A DNA stretch of 64,000 nt from Entrophospora sp. SA101 (GCA_958430865.1 CAUDNR010000890.1:153406-217405), one strand, 5' to 3'. Numbered from the stretch's first letter, positions 42,656 through 52,374 are shown. Numbers and translations: made by a program. Notes: generated from the sequence alone by a model not told the origin.

Positions 42656-42731
42656 TGGCGCTCCGGGAAGGATTTGAACCTCCGACGACTTGTTTAGGAA
42701 ACGAGTATTCTATCCACTGAATTACCGGAGC
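42656..42731 (-). tRNA. tRNA-Arg(CCT)
   Basis: 76 nt, acceptor GCTCCGG pairing CCGGAGC, encoded CCA, T-arm GGAGGTTCAAATCCTTC. Anticodon loop TTCCTAA gives CCT (reads AGG). The anticodon stem CTCGT/ACAAG contains one C-A mismatch. Confidence 0.88.
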
Positions 42732-42749
42732 ATATTGATAAACTAATTT

Positions 42750-43730
42750 TTAACTTTTTCAGGATTTCACTAATAGCCTATTGTCAGCAATCCTCTTTTT
42801 TGACTCTTCTATGTTTGGTCCTTTTATTTTACCTATTAATACGCTATTTTCAGTCCTTCTCATTTGACTAAAATTATCTAATTCCCACAACAAAAAATCT
42901 TTATTGAAGGTCTGTTGTAAGTTTCATTTTTGTACTGCTTCAGCAATGGTTAATTCTCTTAACTCGCCGGTAATTGGTGAGAAAACAGACAAAATTTTTA
43001 GTTGTTTTTTTTCTGCAGGGTTTATTTTACAAGCCGCTTGATAATAACGATACAATTGCCGAAAATTTCCTATTCGTCAACCAATTTTCTTCTCAGTAAA
43101 CTTAAATTCGATAATTTTCTCCCCGACCACAATGTCAGCAATTCCCACCTTAGTAGGAACAATTCTTATTTTTTCTTGCTTTCATTCGGATGGTAGATGA
43201 GCTAAGTAAGAAATTATTTCCTGACTCATTTGGTTAACAATTTCGCTATCTTCCCGGTAGAGGGGAGAATATAAGCGGATTAATTGTTTAACTTTCTCGG
43301 CACTGGGGTCCTTTTGAAATTCAACAATAGCCGCATCTCATTGTTCGGGTAAACAGGGCGCTACTCACCGGTGAACGGTCCGCAAAATACTTTCTTCTTT
43401 CACATTTTCGCTTTCTCGAATATATTTTCGTTCATTTACTCCCAAAAAAGCTTGAAAAATAATGTGAGCGATGCTGCCTCGAACTGCCTTATAAGAGGAG
43501 TGATAGACCTCTTTCTCACTCCGCTTGGGCTTGATTAATTGCTTAGTTACTCGCAATGTTTCCGACTGTATCTTTTTCAGACAACAAATTCTCATTCTTC
43601 CTATCTCCCAATTTCTTTTTTGGTAGAGTATTACCATTAACTTATTCAAACAACATTTACTATTTCCTTTCTCTAACCAAACATTGAATGGCAAGATTTT
43701 TAAATTATTTTGAATGGCAAACTGGCTCAT
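42750..43730 (-). CDS. PD-(D/E)XK nuclease-like protein, 326 aa
   Basis: ATG 43728-43730 to TAA 42750-42752, many TGA Trp. About residues 205-240 carry a PD-(D/E)XK core: VGIADIVVGEKIIEFKFTEK, with the Asp and the Glu-x-Lys in consecutive strands, then a helix with QLYRYYQAACK (a Gln-Tyr motif seen in Cas4/RecB-type nucleases). The N-terminal 150 residues include a Cys pair (RMRICCLKK). Ends with a helical TRP-rich part. The nuclease fold is likely; the process (repair or defence) is not shown by the context, although pth and uvsE are near. Confidence 0.7.
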
Positions 43731-43973
43731 GAGACTTTTTCCCTCTTGACCTAATTGCGAAATAACGAACGATAACGATTTTTCTTTTCACTTTATTAGT
43801 TTACTATCATTCCTCTTATTAGCCATATATTCTTTTTCTCAGAAATTTGGGGCGAAAATGGTGGAAAAAAAATAAAAATTAATTAAGAAAGTTCCTGAAA
43901 AACACTCAACTTTCTCTTTAAATAAGTCGACGTGACGAAAAAATGACTATTTACTAATAATGTAGGTTAAAAA

Positions 43974-44055
43974 GTGGGACTGGTGGAATGGTAGGCACGC
44001 AAGAATGAGGTTCTTGTGCGAAAGCGTGAGAGTTCGAGTCTCTCGTCCCACACCA
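43974..44055 (+). tRNA. tRNA-Leu(GAG)
   Basis: 82 nt, acceptor GTGGGAC pairing GTCCCAC, encoded CCA, long variable arm (TGCGAAAGCGT). Anticodon loop ATGAGGT gives GAG (CTC/CTT). Confidence 0.93.
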
Positions 44056-44071
44056 TAAGGTTGTTAAAATA

Positions 44072-44077
44072 TATAAT
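44072..44077 (+). promoter_or_regulatory. TATAAT -10 box, 7 nt before ATG
   Basis: Consensus -10 followed by ACAATTT and the ATG of the 113-residue membrane protein; spacing fits a leaderless start. It lies between the tRNA-Leu gene and this operon. Confidence 0.45.
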
Positions 44078-44084
44078 ACAATTT

Positions 44085-44426
44085 ATGCGAATAAAAAAAT
44101 GAGAAAAATGATATTTTAGAATAGTTTTTGCTATATTTGTGAGCTTGACTATTTGACTTATATTTAGAGAAAAGGGATTTGAAGCGACTGTTAATGGTCA
44201 AAAGGAGACCCTGAGCAAAATTAACTCATTCCTGTTTCATATCCTTTTACCGACGTTCATGGCCTTCTGAATTTGATTTTGTTTAAGAGTTTGGCTTTCG
44301 TGATTTTTAAGAACTGACGATTTTATTTGTAAATATTGTCATAAAGAATTTGGAAAAAGTTTCGAGACCAGAAAAAATGTTTGTAAAACTTGTTATGAAA
44401 AAAGGAGAATTAAAGAGAAATTGTAA
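44085..44426 (+). CDS. Two-span membrane protein with zinc ribbon, 113 aa
   Basis: ATG 44085 to TAA 44424-44426. N-terminal membrane helix (IVFAIFVSLTIWLIF), a 20-residue loop (EATVNGQKETLSK), a second helix (FLFHILLPTFMAFWIWFCL) and a basic C-terminal tail with CKYCHKEFGKS ... CKTCYEKRRI, a CxxC/CxxC ribbon on the cytoplasmic side. Its stop overlaps the start of the dUTPase gene (TAATG), indicating coupling. Function unknown. Confidence 0.75.
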
Positions 44427-44975
44427 TGTTAACGATTGAAAATTGGAAAAAATTAGTAAAAAAACAAGTTGAATTAAACCAACTTATTGTGGAAAAAAGT
44501 TCAACTGATTTAAAGTGAATTTCTCACTTCAATGCTGAAAGATTAAAATTAGCCCTCTTGGTGGAAGTCGGTGAGTTGGCTAATGAGATAAAATCTTTTA
44601 AAGCCTGGCGGAAAAAACCAGAAGTTGATTGAGTTAAAGCCAAAGAAGAGTTAATTGATTGCTTGAGTTATTTTTTGGGGTTAGTTGGTATTTATCAAAT
44701 AGATTTTCCTGCTACTTTTACTTTGGAAAGACAAGAGTGAACGTTTAATAAACTGCTTTTAGATTTTTTTTGTCACGACTAATAATTTATTTATACCAGA
44801 CAAGCCCGAATTATATGATTTAGAAAAAGTGAAAATTACTAACCAAAGCACTTATCATAATTGATTAAAAGTTTTTAATGAAATAGGTAACAAAATAGCA
44901 ATTGATGAACAAGAATTGTTAGAAGTTTATTTAGCCAAAAATAAGATTAACTGAGTTCGAGTCCAAACTAAGTAA
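44426..44975 (+). pseudogene. dut: Dimeric all-alpha dUTPase, frameshifted at a T8 run
   Basis: ATG 44426 overlaps the previous stop. The first frame (118 residues to TAA 44780-44782) holds the all-alpha dUTPase/MazG-like core: LALLVEVGELANEIKSFKAW and AKEELIDCLSYFLGL, with the Glu/Asp metal residues. The family's C-terminal part (ELLEVYLAKNKINWVRVQ) lies in another frame that is open from 44763 to TAA 44973-44975. The frames meet at eight T (44764-44771); one T too many explains the break. dUTPase lowers dUTP, which fits the thymidylate genes in the window. Sequencing error, programmed slip or decay cannot be told apart here. Confidence 0.75.
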
Positions 44976-45001
44976 TTAGAAAAGTAATAAATAATATTAA
45001 T

Positions 45002-46273
45002 ATGACAACCCTACAAGAATGTCTAGATAATAAATATCAAACTGAGGAAGAGAAGAAAAAAGTTAAGGAGGTTAATGCTTGAAAAATCAAAAAGAGCCAA
45101 AATATCTCGTTACTAGATGGTGGAGAATTAGATTTAAGTGAGTATGTTAATCTAGAGAGAGTAACTATTAGCAGACCTTTTTTAAGAACCAAAATAACCA
45201 AAATAACCTTGGGCAACAAGCCAAAACTAACTTATCTTGAGTGCAGTGATCCACTACCTTTAATTTGCTCTGATAATGAATTAATCCTTGATTTAAGTCA
45301 ATGCCCTAATTTAACTTCACTTAATTGCTATGATAATCAATTAACCACTCTCGATTTAAGCCAATGCTTTAAATTAGCTGAACTTAATTGCTCCGATAAT
45401 CTACTAACCTCAATTGACTTCTTAAAAACTTTACCTCATCCAGAAAAATTAAGAGAATTACGCCTTTCTAACAATAATATTGAGAAAACTACTTTAGAAT
45501 TTTTACGACCTTTTGTTAATCTTTTTACTCCTGCCCTAACTCTAGGAAATAACAAATCAGAAAGGTACGAAAAAGGCATTTACAACCGTTTCTATGGTAG
45601 CCTAGAACCATTAAGAAATATGACTAAATTAAGAGGACTGAATATTGAGGGCACCGATATAGAAGAGGGTTTAGAGTATTTACCGATTACTATAGGCGAA
45701 CCTCTCAAATGTTCTCCCAAACTTCCCAATCAAAAAGTAGCCAAAATTCAAAATGAACTAAAACCTTTCAAATTTAGTCTTAGGGCTTGACAACTCGCCC
45801 ACCCGGAAAAAATGCTCATTGCCCAACCCGAATTAATCACCAATCCTGACAGCAAAGAAAAGTGAATAGATGCCTTACAAAAAAAAACTCAATCCGATCA
45901 AAAAGCCTTAATGATTTATATTGCCCAAAATTTGAAACAATTAACAGAAAATCTACCACGCCAACAAATTGAGGAGGAACAAAAAATCCACCAAGATAGC
46001 ATGAAAGCCATGGATAATTTTTACCAGAACAATCCACCGCGGGAAGATATTAGATTAAAAAATATTCTCCACAATTTTGAAAAAGATTATTTACAACTTA
46101 ACCTCAAAAATCAAGTCCAAGAAAAAGAACTAAAAGCAATAAAAAATGAATTGAACATTTTCAAACAAATTATTGATAAAGAACTAAAAGAAAAAGATGA
46201 ACAAATCAAAAATTTAACAAAGAAATTAGGACAAATCCAAATCAATGAAATACAAATACTTCCTAAAAAATAA
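45002..46273 (+). CDS. Leucine-rich-repeat protein with coiled-coil tail, 423 aa
   Basis: Starts MTTLQECLDNKYQTEEEKK at ATG 45002; ends TAA 46271-46273. LRRs cover about residues 40-230 (LILDLSQCPNLTSLNCYDNQL), closing with GLEYLP. Codons 108-295 are in the 563-bp block identical to the LRR gene at 3.9 kb. N-terminal residues and the C-terminal coiled coil (residues 300-423; KNQVQEKELKAIKNELNIF) differ, so a shared LRR block is combined with different ends. No signal peptide. Intact; likely a protein-binding factor for the host (inference). Confidence 0.85.
45325..45887 (+). repeat. 563-bp perfect direct repeat, copy 2
   Basis: Identical by direct reading to 4144-4706; offset 41,181 bp. Boundaries fall inside coding sequence and the flanks differ in both directions. 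Confidence 0.9.
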
Positions 46274-46294
46274 CTTAAAAAAAATTAGTAGCCT

Positions 46295-46368
46295 TGGGGT
46301 GTAGCCAAGTGGTAAGGCAAAGGACTTTGACTCCTTGATCGTTGGTTCAATCCCAGCCACCCCAGCCA
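46295..46368 (+). tRNA. tRNA-Gln(TTG)
   Basis: 74 nt, acceptor TGGGGTG pairing CACCCCA with the U1-A72 pair typical of tRNA-Gln, encoded CCA. Anticodon loop CTTTGAC gives TTG. Confidence 0.93.
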
Positions 46369-46378
46369 AGAACAAGAC

Positions 46379-46576
46379 ATGGATAATAAAAAATTACTTT
46401 TTTTAGTAGTTGCTAGCAACATAATTAGTTTCTTAGTAATATCTTTGCATTTACTTAATGAGAAATGAGAATTATTTCCTAGTTGGTTATTTTGTATCAG
46501 AAGTGTATTGGCTATTTTTATCCTCAACCTGGTTATATTAGTCGTTTGGATTTTCGGTTTCAAAATAAAAAATTAG
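46379..46576 (+). CDS. Small two-span membrane protein, 65 aa
   Basis: ATG 46379 starts 10 bp after tRNA-Gln. Two hydrophobic helices (LLFLVVASNIISFLVISL and LAIFILNLVILVVWIFGF) around a short Trp-rich loop. Ends TAG 46574-46576; the next ATG is 4 bp away. No family recognised. Confidence 0.65.
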
Positions 46577-46580
46577 AAAT

Positions 46581-46918
46581 ATGAACCGAAAAGAGGAATT
46601 AGTGAAGCAACTAATTAGCAAAACTGACCAAAAATCCCGAGGATTTAAATTATTTATCGAGGAATAGTGCTTGGCGGTTTAGGTTTTCTGTTTGACTGTT
46701 TATATAATGCTCTCCGAATATTATCGGGGAGAGGTGATTTAGGAGAACGAGGAAAAAGCATCCTTATTTTCTTGGAAAGTAACTTTTTTGTTTTATTAAT
46801 ATTTTGATTGCTTTTGTGAGTTGTTGTGATAATTTTGTTACTTTGTGGTTTGTCAAAGTGATTAACTGCTCGCGGCGAAATTGAAAAAATTAAATTAGAG
46901 TTAGAAGCATTAAAATAA
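46581..46918 (+). pseudogene. Small membrane protein, frameshifted
   Basis: Frame one from ATG 46581 gives 28 residues (MNRKEELVKQLISKTDQK) to TAG 46665-46667. A second frame, open from about 46648 to TAA 46916-46918, continues with a Gly-rich segment, a long hydrophobic helix (VLLIFWLLLWVVVIILLL) and a charged helix (EIEKIKLELEALK). The two look like one protein broken by one missing base near 46645-46655. The stop codon directly abuts tRNA-Lys. Confidence 0.6.
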
Positions 46919-46993
46919 GTCCTGTTAACTCAGCGGTAGAGTATTTGCCTTTTAAGCAAAGAGTCGGAGGTTCGATCCCTCCACAGGACACCA
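46919..46993 (+). tRNA. tRNA-Lys(TTT)
   Basis: 75 nt, acceptor GTCCTGT pairing ACAGGAC, encoded CCA. Anticodon loop CTTTTAA gives TTT. Confidence 0.93.
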
Positions 46994-47033
46994 TTGTCAT
47001 TAAATTATATATATTGTTAATATTATAAAAATA

Positions 47034-48034
47034 ATGCCAAGAAAATCACCAATTACTCGAAAAATATTAATAACTGTGGTCTTTTTGACTTTGGCAGTGG
47101 CTAGTAGTTGGATAATTATTCATCATTCGAGAAAAACCGAGGAGCCGAAGAAAATTGAATTAAAGGCCAATAATAATCAAAACCAAGGTTCAAAGATTTT
47201 TTCTGACTCAAAAAAAAATTCCCGTGGCTCCGGAACAAAATAAACCGGATGAGCCAAAGAAGCCAGAAAATAATCAGGTTCCGGATGATTTCCCACAATC
47301 CAACGAAAATTCTGAGCAAAATCCGCCAAAAATAGAGGAAAATAGTCCCCCCCCATCTCTCTTCCGGAAAGAAAGGAAGAAACACCAAAAGTCGAGGAGC
47401 CAAAAGGACAAAAGGAAGAACCAAAAACTCCTCCGCCTCCCAGCCAGCCGAACCAGGAAGAAAAAATTAGAAGTAGTAAACGGAAAAGTCCAAGTTCCCT
47501 GCCGCTGACTATGAACTACCGAAATGAATGATATTATTGGTTCGTTCATTTCACCTAAAAAATGAAGTAAGAAATTAGCTTCGTATAAAGCCTGCATAGT
47601 TCCAGCCGGATTTCTTTATTTTAATTCAGATACTAAAAAAAAAGATTTAAATCATTTTAAAAAAGAAAGGGGAAAATAGACTTTATCCAGATAACAAAAT
47701 TATTTTTATTCCGGTTAATGTGGGCAGTTTTCATCACTCACTATTAGTTTATAAAAAAAGCGATGATACTTTTCGTCATTATGATAGTCTGGGAGGGTGT
47801 AATTTTAGCACCATTAAAGAAAAAACAATTAATGGTAACTTAGTTGAGGTATCTTGTCCGCGACAAAATGATGGTTGAGGAAGTTGCGGAACTTACCCAC
47901 CGGTTATTACCAGTATTTTGCTGAAAAGATTTAAAAATAATGGTTTGGTTAACCCAACCGACTGGGAAATAAGCCGAGAAGAATTTCTAACTGAAAGAGG
48001 CGAGATTATGGATTTGATTTCTGCTAACGAATAG
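47034..48034 (+). pseudogene. Membrane-anchored Ulp1/SUMO-protease (C48) gene, several frameshifts
   Basis: N-terminus at ATG 47034 (frame one) has a signal-anchor helix (ILITVVFLTLAVASSWIII). A Pro/Glu/Lys-rich linker follows in other frames, then the start of the protease domain, then from about 47680 a frame to TAG 48032-48034 with the catalytic part. There the C48 triad is complete: His 47732-47734 in SFHHSLLVY, Asp 47783-47785 in HYDSLGG, Cys 47885-47887 in the segment RQNDGWGSCG, with the oxyanion Gln. Frame changes fall in an A9 run (47210-47218), a C8 run (47346-47353), an A6 run near 47467 and near 47676. C48 enzymes cleave SUMO/NEDD8-type modifiers, which bacteria lack, so the target would be the host. 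Such genes acquired from fungi are known in this bacterial group. Confidence 0.8.
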
Positions 48035-48069
48035 AATTAAAATTCGTTTTTCTCTAATAAAAAAAATTT

Positions 48070-48151
48070 GCGGGATTGGTGGAATGGTAGTCACGCCAGG
48101 TTTAGGACCTGGTGCGAAAGCGTGAGGGTTCGAGTCCCTTGTCCCGTACCA
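48070..48151 (+). tRNA. tRNA-Leu(TAG)
   Basis: 82 nt, acceptor GCGGGAT pairing GTCCCGT (two G-T pairs), long variable arm, encoded CCA. Anticodon loop TTTAGGA gives TAG. Confidence 0.92.
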
Positions 48152-48195
48152 ATTATTGTCCAGAAATTTCACTCCAAGAAAATTGCTAAAATATA

Positions 48196-48489
48196 ATGTT
48201 TCTTTTTAATCCCATTTCTTTACTTTTGCTATTTTTTTCTTTTGTTTCTTCTATTTTGGCATTAATTTTAGGACGGAGAAAAAAGACTAAATCACTTATC
48301 TATTTTTCGCTTTTTTATTGGTTATTTGCTTTTGCATATTATTTTTTTTGTCTGAAAGGAATAGACAAAAAAATGATATTAGACGCCATTTTTGGTTTTT
48401 TCTCTGTTCTTATTTATCTAATATCATTGTTTATTCTTGTTGTTTGTTGATGTTTTCACCAGCGGAAGAAAAATCAGAAAATTTCTTAA
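48196..48489 (+). CDS. Small membrane protein, 97 aa
   Basis: ATG 48196. Three hydrophobic helices (ISLLLLFFSFVSSILALIL, YFSLFYWLFAFAYYFF, FSVLIYLISLFILVV) and a basic tail read through one TGA (FHQRKKNQKIS). Its stop is 1 bp before the pheT start. A TAAAATATAATG sequence covers the start. Function unknown. Confidence 0.65.
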
Positions 48490-48490
48490 T

Positions 48491-49597
48491 ATGCTATTAA
48501 TACCCTGAGAATATTTAAAAAAACACCTTTTTTTGCCAAAAATTGCTCCCGCAGAAGTCAGTGAAAAATTGACCTATTATGGTTTAGAAACAAAAATAGT
48601 TGAGGACAAAAATAATCTGTGTCTAGAGTTTGACGTGCTTCCTAATCGTCCTGATTTATTATCTTGGTGAGGGATAGTTCAAGAAATGGGGGTTATCTTA
48701 AATTGTCAAGTAAAACCAGTTGATTTCCTGGTTATAAATGAGAGTGAGGAGAAATTGGTTGAGGTAATAATTAATACTAATGATTGCTCAGAATTTTATT
48801 TGGGTCTAATAAAAGATATTGAAGTTAAAGAAAGTCCTTCCTGGATAAAAGAATGATTAACAGTAAATAATATTCGGACTATCAATAATGTGGTCGATAG
48901 TGCTAATTTATTAATGTTGGAAAGTGGCCAACCCCTTCATATTTTTGATTATGACGCCTTGCCGGAGCAAAAAATAGTGGTTCGCCCAGCCCACCAAGGA
49001 GAAAAGTTAAATGCCTTGCACGGTCAAGAGTTATTGCTTAATTCCAAAGATGTTGTAATAAGTTCGGGCGAAAAAGTTATTAGTCTAGCTGGGATTATTG
49101 GTTCCCACGAGACCGCAATAACTCCCCAGACCAAAAATATTCTTATTGAGTGTGCCTCTTTTAATCCCAAACTCATTAAAAAAACTGCTAAGCGATTAAA
49201 TATTTCGACAGCCGCTAGTCATTTTTTTTCTCGTGGAGCCAATTTAGTTTTAACTACTCAACAGGTTCTCGCCCGGTTTATTTTGCTTATTGCTGATAAT
49301 TACCAAAGCGATTTAAATTCCAAAATATTTTTTTCTTACCAAAACCAAACAGCCAAAAAAATCCCACCAATAATCACTATTAGTGAAGAATTCATTACCA
49401 AAAAAGTCGGCCAAAAACTAACCGAACAAACGGTTGAAAGCGTTTGACAACAACTAAAATTTTCTTATCAAAAAAAAGCAAACATTTATTATGTTACTAT
49501 ACCTTTATCACGACTAGATATTACTATTCCCGAGGATTTATTGGAGGAGTTATTAAGGATTTATGATTATAATAAAGTAATTGGTTTGCTTCCATAA
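48491..49597 (+). CDS. pheT: Phenylalanyl-tRNA synthetase beta chain, N-terminal part
   Basis: 368 residues from ATG 48491 to TAA 49595-49597. Covers the B1 segment, then directly LEFDVLPNRPDLLS; the tRNA-binding OB domain (B2) that usually sits between them is absent. The B3/B4 editing region (VDSANLLMLESGQPLHIFDYDAL, GEKVISLAGIIGSHETAI) and B5 (ISEEFITKKVGQKLTEQ, SRLDITIPEDLLEELLRIY) follow. It stops after NKVIGLLP, in the middle of what is one chain in other bacteria; the rest is the separate ORF at 49726. pheS is not in the window. Confidence 0.9.
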
Positions 49598-49725
49598 AAA
49601 AACTTATTTTTCTTTCTCTTTCTAATTTGCCGGACAATATAAATATAAATGATAAAATAGATAAAGATTAATTCTTCTATATTCATATAAAATCCTTAAT
49701 TCAAACTTAAAATAATTTAATAAGA
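49598..49725 (+). other. 128-bp spacer splitting pheT, with own promoter-like site
   Basis: Contains stops in all frames and CTTAAAATAATT, a TAAAAT -10-like hexamer 12 nt before the second ATG. The protein segment normally encoded here is short, so the spacer is an insertion or fission point and not a lost domain. Confidence 0.6.
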
Positions 49726-50667
49726 ATGGACAATGTTTTGAATAATAAGTTTGAGAAAAAAAAAGTTTTGGGTAATTATTTAGCCAATCATGGTTGACAA
49801 GAGGTTATTACTTATTCTCTTATTTCATCCGCAATGAAAAAAGACTTTTCTTTTTCAACGAACAATCAGTTTTATCAGTTATTACTGCCAAAAAATGAGT
49901 ATCATGAATATTATCGACAAACTCTTGTTCCCAGTCACTTAAAAACGATAAAATACAATCTTGCTCGTGGGAATAAAGATCTATTTTTTTTTGAAATTAG
50001 TTCAGTTTATGGTCTTTCCCATAACGAGGAATTGCTTATTTTGAGCGGAGTAGGTAAAATTTTTCGCCAATCGCTTCATAAATTAGTTCAGGAAATAGAT
50101 TTTTATTGATTAAAAGGAACATTAGAAAACATTTTTGAATTATGACAAATTAATTCCGAAGTTGCTTTTGTTCCTAATTCCCTTAATTATTTAAATTCTT
50201 CCCAAAGTGCCGAAATAGCCCTTGACCAAGAGAAAATAGGCTTTTTTGGTTCTATTCAACCACTAATAACCAAAAAGTATCAAATTAATGAACCAGTCTT
50301 TATCGCCGAAATCTCGCTAACCAAAATTTTTGCTTATCTTAATAATTATCCTCCTCAATTCCATTATCGCCCAATTTCTAATTTTCCGACTAGTACCAAA
50401 GACTTATCCTTTATTTTTCCCGAAAGTATTAATTATAATGAGGCCATTCAAGAAATTAGAAAGGTGGCAGGTGTCAACTTACAAGAAGTAAATATTTTTG
50501 ATATTTATCAGAGTGTTGAGTTAGCAAAAGAAAGAAAAAAGTCAGTCGGTTTCCATTTAATTTTCCAAAGTCCTCTTAAAACCCTAGAAAATAAAGAAAT
50601 AGAAGAAATATTGCAAGATATTGTGGCAAGGATAGAAAAATTATTTGCGGCCAAAGTAAGAGATTAG
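49726..50667 (+). CDS. pheT: Phenylalanyl-tRNA synthetase beta chain, C-terminal part
   Basis: 313 residues from ATG 49726. Continues where the upstream ORF stops: KKVLGNYLANHGWQEVITYS (start of the B6/B7 catalytic-like module), YRQTLVPSHLKTIKYNLARG, DLFFFEISSVYG, then the FDX-ACB anticodon-binding domain (YRPISNFPTSTKDLSFIFP, VAGVNLQEVNIFDIY, KSVGFHLIFQS). Several TGA Trp codons are present, and the frame is intact. Together with the upstream ORF the full beta chain is about 680 residues, 120 short of usual because B2 is missing. A natural gene fission is the simplest reading. Confidence 0.9.
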
Positions 50668-50700
50668 TTATTTAAAAAGTAAACAAAAAAAGTGCTCTGT

Positions 50701-51597
50701 TTAAATTGCCTCTCTTAATTTTTTAATACTAAAATTTTGTAATTTTAGTTTTTTTTTGCAATCCTTACAATGGGCTTTTTTAAAAATAAATTCTTTTACG
50801 CCTTTTCTCCCATCTTCTTCGCGTTCTTCTTTATCTTCTCAATTTTGTATTTCCTCTTTTTTCTCAACACTAATGTCTTCTATTTCTTTGTCGGATTCTG
50901 CCTTTTGTCTATCCAGTCCAAACCACTCTTTAGAATAATCAACTGTTTCAATTCTTCCTGAAATAATCAATTTTCTGCTCTTAAAAAGTTCCTTTCATTT
51001 CTCTTCTTCAATAATGTTATTATTTATTTCAAAAGAATAATTAGTTTTAAAATTTCAATTAAAACAAGCAGGGCAAAAAACTTTTTTATATTCTTTAATT
51101 TGGTCAACCAGTCCACCAATTTTTTCTCTAATTTCTTTTTCTAATCCCTGTCCTCCTTTAATGAGGGATTTTTCTAGTTCTATTAAGGGAATTTCTAATT
51201 TAGTCAATTCATCTATTTTTTCTTTCAATTCCCCCACATTGTCCAAACTACCTTTAATATTTTCCCCGGTCTTATTCAATTCTGTCAAACTAGCAGTGAC
51301 ATTTTTTAACTCGCTTTCAATGGCAACTAATCCCTCAATAGTTTTGACTAGCGATTTAACTTCTTTTTGGATGTTTTGCAATTCTTCTTCGACCTTATTG
51401 GCCAACTGAGAAAAATTTTTTAATTCCTCTTTCACTTGATTAGAAAAATCATTGAAGTTATTTTTAATTTGCTGAGAAAAATACCAGTGTAAAACTAACG
51501 AAAAAAATAAAAAAATGTTTATCGTTAGTAAAAGAACTAAACTAATTTTGGTGGTTATTCCTTCTTGGTTTTTTTTCCGGTTTTTACGATAAGCCAT
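50701..51597 (-). CDS. Signal-anchored coiled-coil protein with zinc ribbon, 298 aa
   Basis: Start at ATG 51595-51597 (MAYRKNRKKNQEG) preferred over an in-frame TTG six codons earlier. Membrane helix at residues 16-42 (ISLVLLLTINIFLFFSLVL), then a 130-residue coiled coil (VKEELKNFSQLANKVEEELQ), then a soluble part with FCPACFNW and HCKDCKKKLK near the end, which can form one zinc ribbon. Ends TAA 50701-50703 beyond a TGA at 51055. Unlike the C-terminally anchored group it is anchored by its N-terminus. Convergent with pheT. Confidence 0.75.
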
Positions 51598-51772
51598 GCT
51601 TGCTTCTTGCAACAATTAATGTTTTTATCATTTTAATTAGTTTTAGGAAGTAATATAATCTCGCATTAAACCATTTTCTTACTTTTTTTACTGATTTAAT
51701 CCACAACTTAGTTTTTTATTGCTCTAAAAGGAGGGTGGAAGTTTTTAACCTTAAAATTACTTAATAAAACCT

Positions 51773-51848
51773 GCGCTCGTAGTTCAGTGGATAGAATATT
51801 TGACTTCGGATCAAAGGGTCGGGGGTTCAAATCCTCCCGAGCGCGCCA
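51773..51848 (+). tRNA. tRNA-Arg(TCG)
   Basis: 76 nt, acceptor GCGCTCG pairing CGAGCGC, encoded CCA. Anticodon loop CTTCGGA gives TCG. Very similar to the tRNA-Arg(GCG) at 25.3 kb, so the two may be duplicates with changed anticodons. Confidence 0.93.
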
Positions 51849-51868
51849 TTTTCTAATAATAACATTAT

Positions 51869-52342
51869 ATGAGAAAAAAATTAGTTTTCTTTATTACCAT
51901 TAAAAAATCGACCAAAGAAATTATTCTGCAAGAAGGCAATTTGATAAGTCTTAAAATTCCTCAGCATTGGCAGAAACCTGATGCTAATATCAAGAATCCG
52001 GCCTTATGAGTTTGTCATTTACCAACTAATTCGCTGGGGATTAAACTTATCAGTCTCTATCCAAGCGAACTAATTATCAAAAAAGAAAAATGAGTCAAAG
52101 AACCGGGTCAATGGGAGGAAAATGAATTAGCAGAAACCGTTAACGAACAAGAATTAATTACTTATCGGGGAAAATTGCAACCCAATGGTTTTAATGAAGA
52201 AGAAGAATTTTATCGTTGTGAGATGTCTAAGGTGGAGAAAAAAACGGCAGTTCGAGATGACGGAAGCAATTCGTTGACAGTGTTTTTTATCTTTATTATT
52301 ATAGTTATAGTATTGTCAGTGCTTTATGCAATGAAAGGTTAA
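51869..52342 (+). CDS. C-terminally anchored small protein, 157 aa
   Basis: ATG 51869, 21 bp after tRNA-Arg, to TAA 52340-52342. Beta-rich N-terminal domain (KLVFFITIKKSTKEIIL, LGIKLISLYPSELIIKK), acidic middle, polar linker (VRDDGSNS) and one C-terminal membrane helix (LTVFFIFIIIVIVLSVLYA) ending MKG. Smallest member of the anchored group. No family recognised. Confidence 0.75.
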
Positions 52343-52374
52343 GACTAATAATAAAAATATATTATAACTAAATT

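Noticed and set aside
44763..44975. Separate 70-codon gene
   Set aside because: It has no start codon of its own and carries the C-terminal motif of the dUTPase family, so it is the frameshifted end of that gene.
47224..47508. Independent Pro/Lys-rich gene
   Set aside because: Composition and position show it is the linker of the broken C48 protease gene, entered by a frame change at the A9 run.
48491..49597. T-box or other aminoacylation riboswitch before synthetase genes
   Set aside because: Upstream regions of pheT, tyrS, hisS, alaS are too short or lack the conserved T-box sequence.
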